Below are positions 13,472 to 15,329 of a stretch of 15,329 nucleotides of DNA, piece after piece. The stretch is from JAZGER01 sp036480335. GTDB taxonomy: Bacteria; Pseudomonadota; Gammaproteobacteria; DSM-19610. The notes below the pieces were generated by a model. It was not told where the DNA came from. It searched no databases and was given only the letters and a program-made list of their open reading frames with translations. The position numbers and the translations under genes were made by a program. The number at the start of each line of letters is the position of its first letter. Positions within the stretch are counted from its first letter, which is position 1. The stretch spans positions 1 through 15,329 of the forward strand of contig JAZGGH010000076.1 in the NCBI GenBank assembly GCA_036480335.1. Reading direction: 5' to 3'.

Positions 13472-15329
13472 ATGAAAAATAATAGCTTTATTGCGCATGT
13501 CCGTTTTGATGGAGAGGGTAATCCTGTAGAACATTGGCTGGAAGATCATTTGTGTAATGTTGCAAATATATCGGCTAAATATGCATCAGTTTTTGGTAGT
13601 GAGGATTGGGTTGAATTGGCTGGGCGTTGGCATGATTTGGGTAAATATAGTGCTGATTTTCAAGAATATATTCGAGATCAATCAGGTTATGAACGTGAGA
13701 ATGCTCATGTAGAAACCACTAATATGAAAGGTCGTGTTAATCATTCCAGCGCAGGTGCTTTGTATGCGCTTGAACAGTTTAAAAAAGAAATGGGAACTGA
13801 TATTGCAGGGCGCATAATTGCGTACTTGATAGCAGGGCATCACGCAGGTTTAGCAGATTGGAGTAGTGAATCGGGGCAATCTTCACTGCAATATCGAATG
13901 CAGGATACGGATTTATTATTAGATGCCTTGAGGGGAAATCCGCCTGATTCGGTGACAGGTTTTAAGTTGCCAACGTCTACATTTTTAAAACAAGGTGCTG
14001 ATCCTTCTTTCTGGATCCGTATGTTGTTTTCATGTTTGGTTGATGCAGATTTTTTGGATACAGAAAGTTTTATGTCGCCAGAAAAAACTGAAAATCGAAA
14101 ACAAGATGTACCATTAGAAACATTAAATCAGGCATTAGATCAGCACTTGGCAAAATTTTCAGAAAAAGAACCCGAAGGCATTAATATTTATCGTAAACAA
14201 ATATTAGATAATTGCCAGAATAGTGCCAAAGAGCGTTCAGGTTTGTTTTCACTTACCGTACCCACAGGCGGAGGAAAAACACTATCATCATTATCCTTTG
14301 CTTTACGTCATGCAATCGAGCACAAAAAAGACCGTATCATTTATGTTATTCCTTATACCAGCATCATTGAACAAACATCAGATGTGCTCAAAAGTATTTT
14401 TAAAGATTTTCCTAATGCTGTATTAGAACATCACAGTAATTTAGACCCAGAAAAAGAAACCTCGTACAGTCGTTTAGCCAGCCAAAACTGGGATGCCCCT
14501 ATCATCGTAACAACAGCCGTCCAGTATTTTGAGTCACTTTATGCGGCGCGTACCAGCCGTGTACGTAAGTTACACAATATTGTGAACAGTGTGGTGATAC
14601 TGGATGAAGCACAAATGTTACCACCTGATTATTTAATGCCTGTTTTGAAAGTGATTAAAGAACTTAGTGCTTATTATGATGTAAGCCATGTTTTGTGTAC
14701 CGCCACACAACCAGCCTTAGAAAAGCGTACAGATTTTAACTTCGATGGTTTTGATGAAGAGTCTGTAAAAGAAATTATTGAAAACCCTGATGAACTGACA
14801 GAAGTATTTAAACGAGTAGGAATTGTTTCGTTAGGTGACAAGATTGAAGAATGGGAGCAATTAGTTAAACAGCTAATGGAGCATGAGAGTTTCTTATGTA
14901 TTGTGGATCGGCGCAGTGATGCACAAGAGCTGTATGAATTATTGCCTACTGGTACGCTTCATCTATCGGGTTTGATGTGTGGTCAGCATCGTTCCGATGT
15001 AATTGAGCAGATAAAAGCAAAACTAAGACGTAATGAGTCGGTGCGAGTGGTGAGTACACAATTAATTGAGGCGGGAGTTGACGTGGACTTTCCTGTGGTT
15101 TTTAGAGCAATGGCAGGACTAGATTCTATTGCTCAAGCGGCAGGCCGTTGTAATCGTGAAGGAAAGCTGAAAAAAGGATTTGTGACTATTTTCAACCCTC
15201 CTAAACCTGCACCTGCTGGGTATTTACGTATGGCGGCAGAATTAGGCCAAATACTTCTGTCTCGGCCTGAGCTTGATCCACTCAGTAACAAATCTTTTAA
15301 GGAGTTTTTTAAGAAACTTTACTGGACGA
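13472..15329 (+). CDS. cas3: CRISPR-associated helicase-nuclease Cas3 (subtype I-C-like), C-terminus beyond window
   Basis: The frame is open from the ATG at 13472 to the right edge (619 residues seen). The N-terminal HD nuclease domain (1-230) shows LAGRWHDLGK with His54-Asp55, NHSSAG (His91), GHHAG (His123-His124) and LVDADF near 189-194. The SF2 helicase follows: Walker A VPTGGGKT (263-270), VIPYTSIIEQ (292-301), the DEAQ box at 378-381, TATQP (410-414), QLIEAGVDVDFP and motif VI QAAGRCNREG (555-564). Cas3 is recruited by Cascade to target DNA, unwinds and degrades it. The order HD-helicase without a Cas2 fusion, and the phrases TGGGKTLSSLSFAL and QAAGRCNREG, point to subtype I-C, not I-F. 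It is A/T-richer than the polyene genes. An out-of-frame ATG at 13464 precedes it; ribosome site weak. The rest of the cas operon should lie to the right. Confidence 0.93.
   Translation, partial: MKNNSFIAHVRFDGEGNPVEHWLEDHLCNVANISAKYASVFGSEDWVELAGRWHDLGKYSADFQEYIRDQSGYERENAHVETTNMKGRVNHSSAGALYALEQFKKEMGTDIAGRIIAYLIAGHHAGLADWSSESGQSSLQYRMQDTDLLLDALRGNPPDSVTGFKLPTSTFLKQGADPSFWIRMLFSCLVDADFLDTESFMSPEKTENRKQDVPLETLNQALDQHLAKFSEKEPEGINIYRKQILDNCQNSAKERSGLFSLTVPTGGGKTLSSLSFALRHAIEHKKDRIIYVIPYTSIIEQTSDVLKSIFKDFPNAVLEHHSNLDPEKETSYSRLASQNWDAPIIVTTAVQYFESLYAARTSRVRKLHNIVNSVVILDEAQMLPPDYLMPVLKVIKELSAYYDVSHVLCTATQPALEKRTDFNFDGFDEESVKEIIENPDELTEVFKRVGIVSLGDKIEEWEQLVKQLMEHESFLCIVDRRSDAQELYELLPTGTLHLSGLMCGQHRSDVIEQIKAKLRRNESVRVVSTQLIEAGVDVDFPVVFRAMAGLDSIAQAAGRCNREGKLKKGFVTIFNPPKPAPAGYLRMAAELGQILLSRPELDPLSNKSFKEFFKKLYWT

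Noticed and set aside
14223..14426. Short + strand frame inside cas3
   Set aside because: It is out of frame with a Cas3 that has every helicase motif, so it is a shadow.
12075..15329. A CRISPR repeat-spacer array near the cas genes
   Set aside because: No repeated unit of 25-40 bp with regular spacing occurs in the window. The array, if any, is outside.
13472..15329. Subtype I-F Cas2-Cas3
   Set aside because: There is no Cas2 domain before the HD domain, and the HD and helicase wording is that of I-C Cas3.

Overview
The window looks like chromosomal DNA of a gammaproteobacterium of moderate G+C. This is an inference from the mix of an aryl-polyene-type operon, a MipA/OmpV porin-like protein, a subtype I-F Cas1 remnant and REP-like palindromes. 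I cannot name the genus. A methanotroph or other aquatic gammaproteobacterium would fit, but nothing here proves it.

Left part (1-2540, + strand): the C-terminal end of a stand-alone acyl/amino-acid adenylating ligase overlaps by ATGA an acyl-CoA dehydrogenase-like flavoprotein whose usual catalytic Glu is replaced by Ser. A MipA/OmpV-family outer-membrane protein follows. The convergent gap after it (2541-2846) holds two kinds of palindromic repeat.

Central part (2847-8759, - strand): seven tightly packed genes, six of them joined by overlapping or touching ends, read right to left. They are a COG4648-type membrane protein, an adenylating ligase, a hotdog dehydratase with only the His of the active site, a ketosynthase with intact Cys-His-His, a ketosynthase-like chain-length-factor protein, a second hotdog dehydratase with only the Glu of the active site, and a flavin-dependent halogenase-like oxidoreductase. 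This is the core of an aryl-polyene (ApeG/H/I/O/C/P-like) type II polyketide pathway. It should make a membrane-associated, possibly halogenated, polyene pigment. Carrier protein, ketoreductase, phosphopantetheinyl transferase and export genes are not in the window. A methyltransferase of the kind found with such clusters is divergently placed at 9060-10145. The ligase/dehydrogenase pair on the left may supply an unusual starter, but that is speculative.

Right-central part (8760-12130): two copies of a ~140-bp non-coding element flank the methyltransferase and a convergent cupredoxin gene. Each copy has terminal inverted repeats and its own 4-bp target duplication (TTGC and TATA), which makes it a MITE. 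A third, broken end lies beside the first copy. Each copy carries a promoter-like sequence pointing at the next + strand gene. An alpha/beta-hydrolase lipoprotein and a DUF4410 lipoprotein follow, closed by a good terminator.

Right edge (12187-15329): a WYL-domain regulator with a three-motif repeat in its promoter, a 65-codon gene that is the N-terminus of a subtype I-F Cas1 cut off after about 55 residues, and the start of a subtype I-C-type cas3 running off the window. The juxtaposition suggests that a I-F system was replaced by, or fused to, a I-C system. No CRISPR array is visible inside the window.
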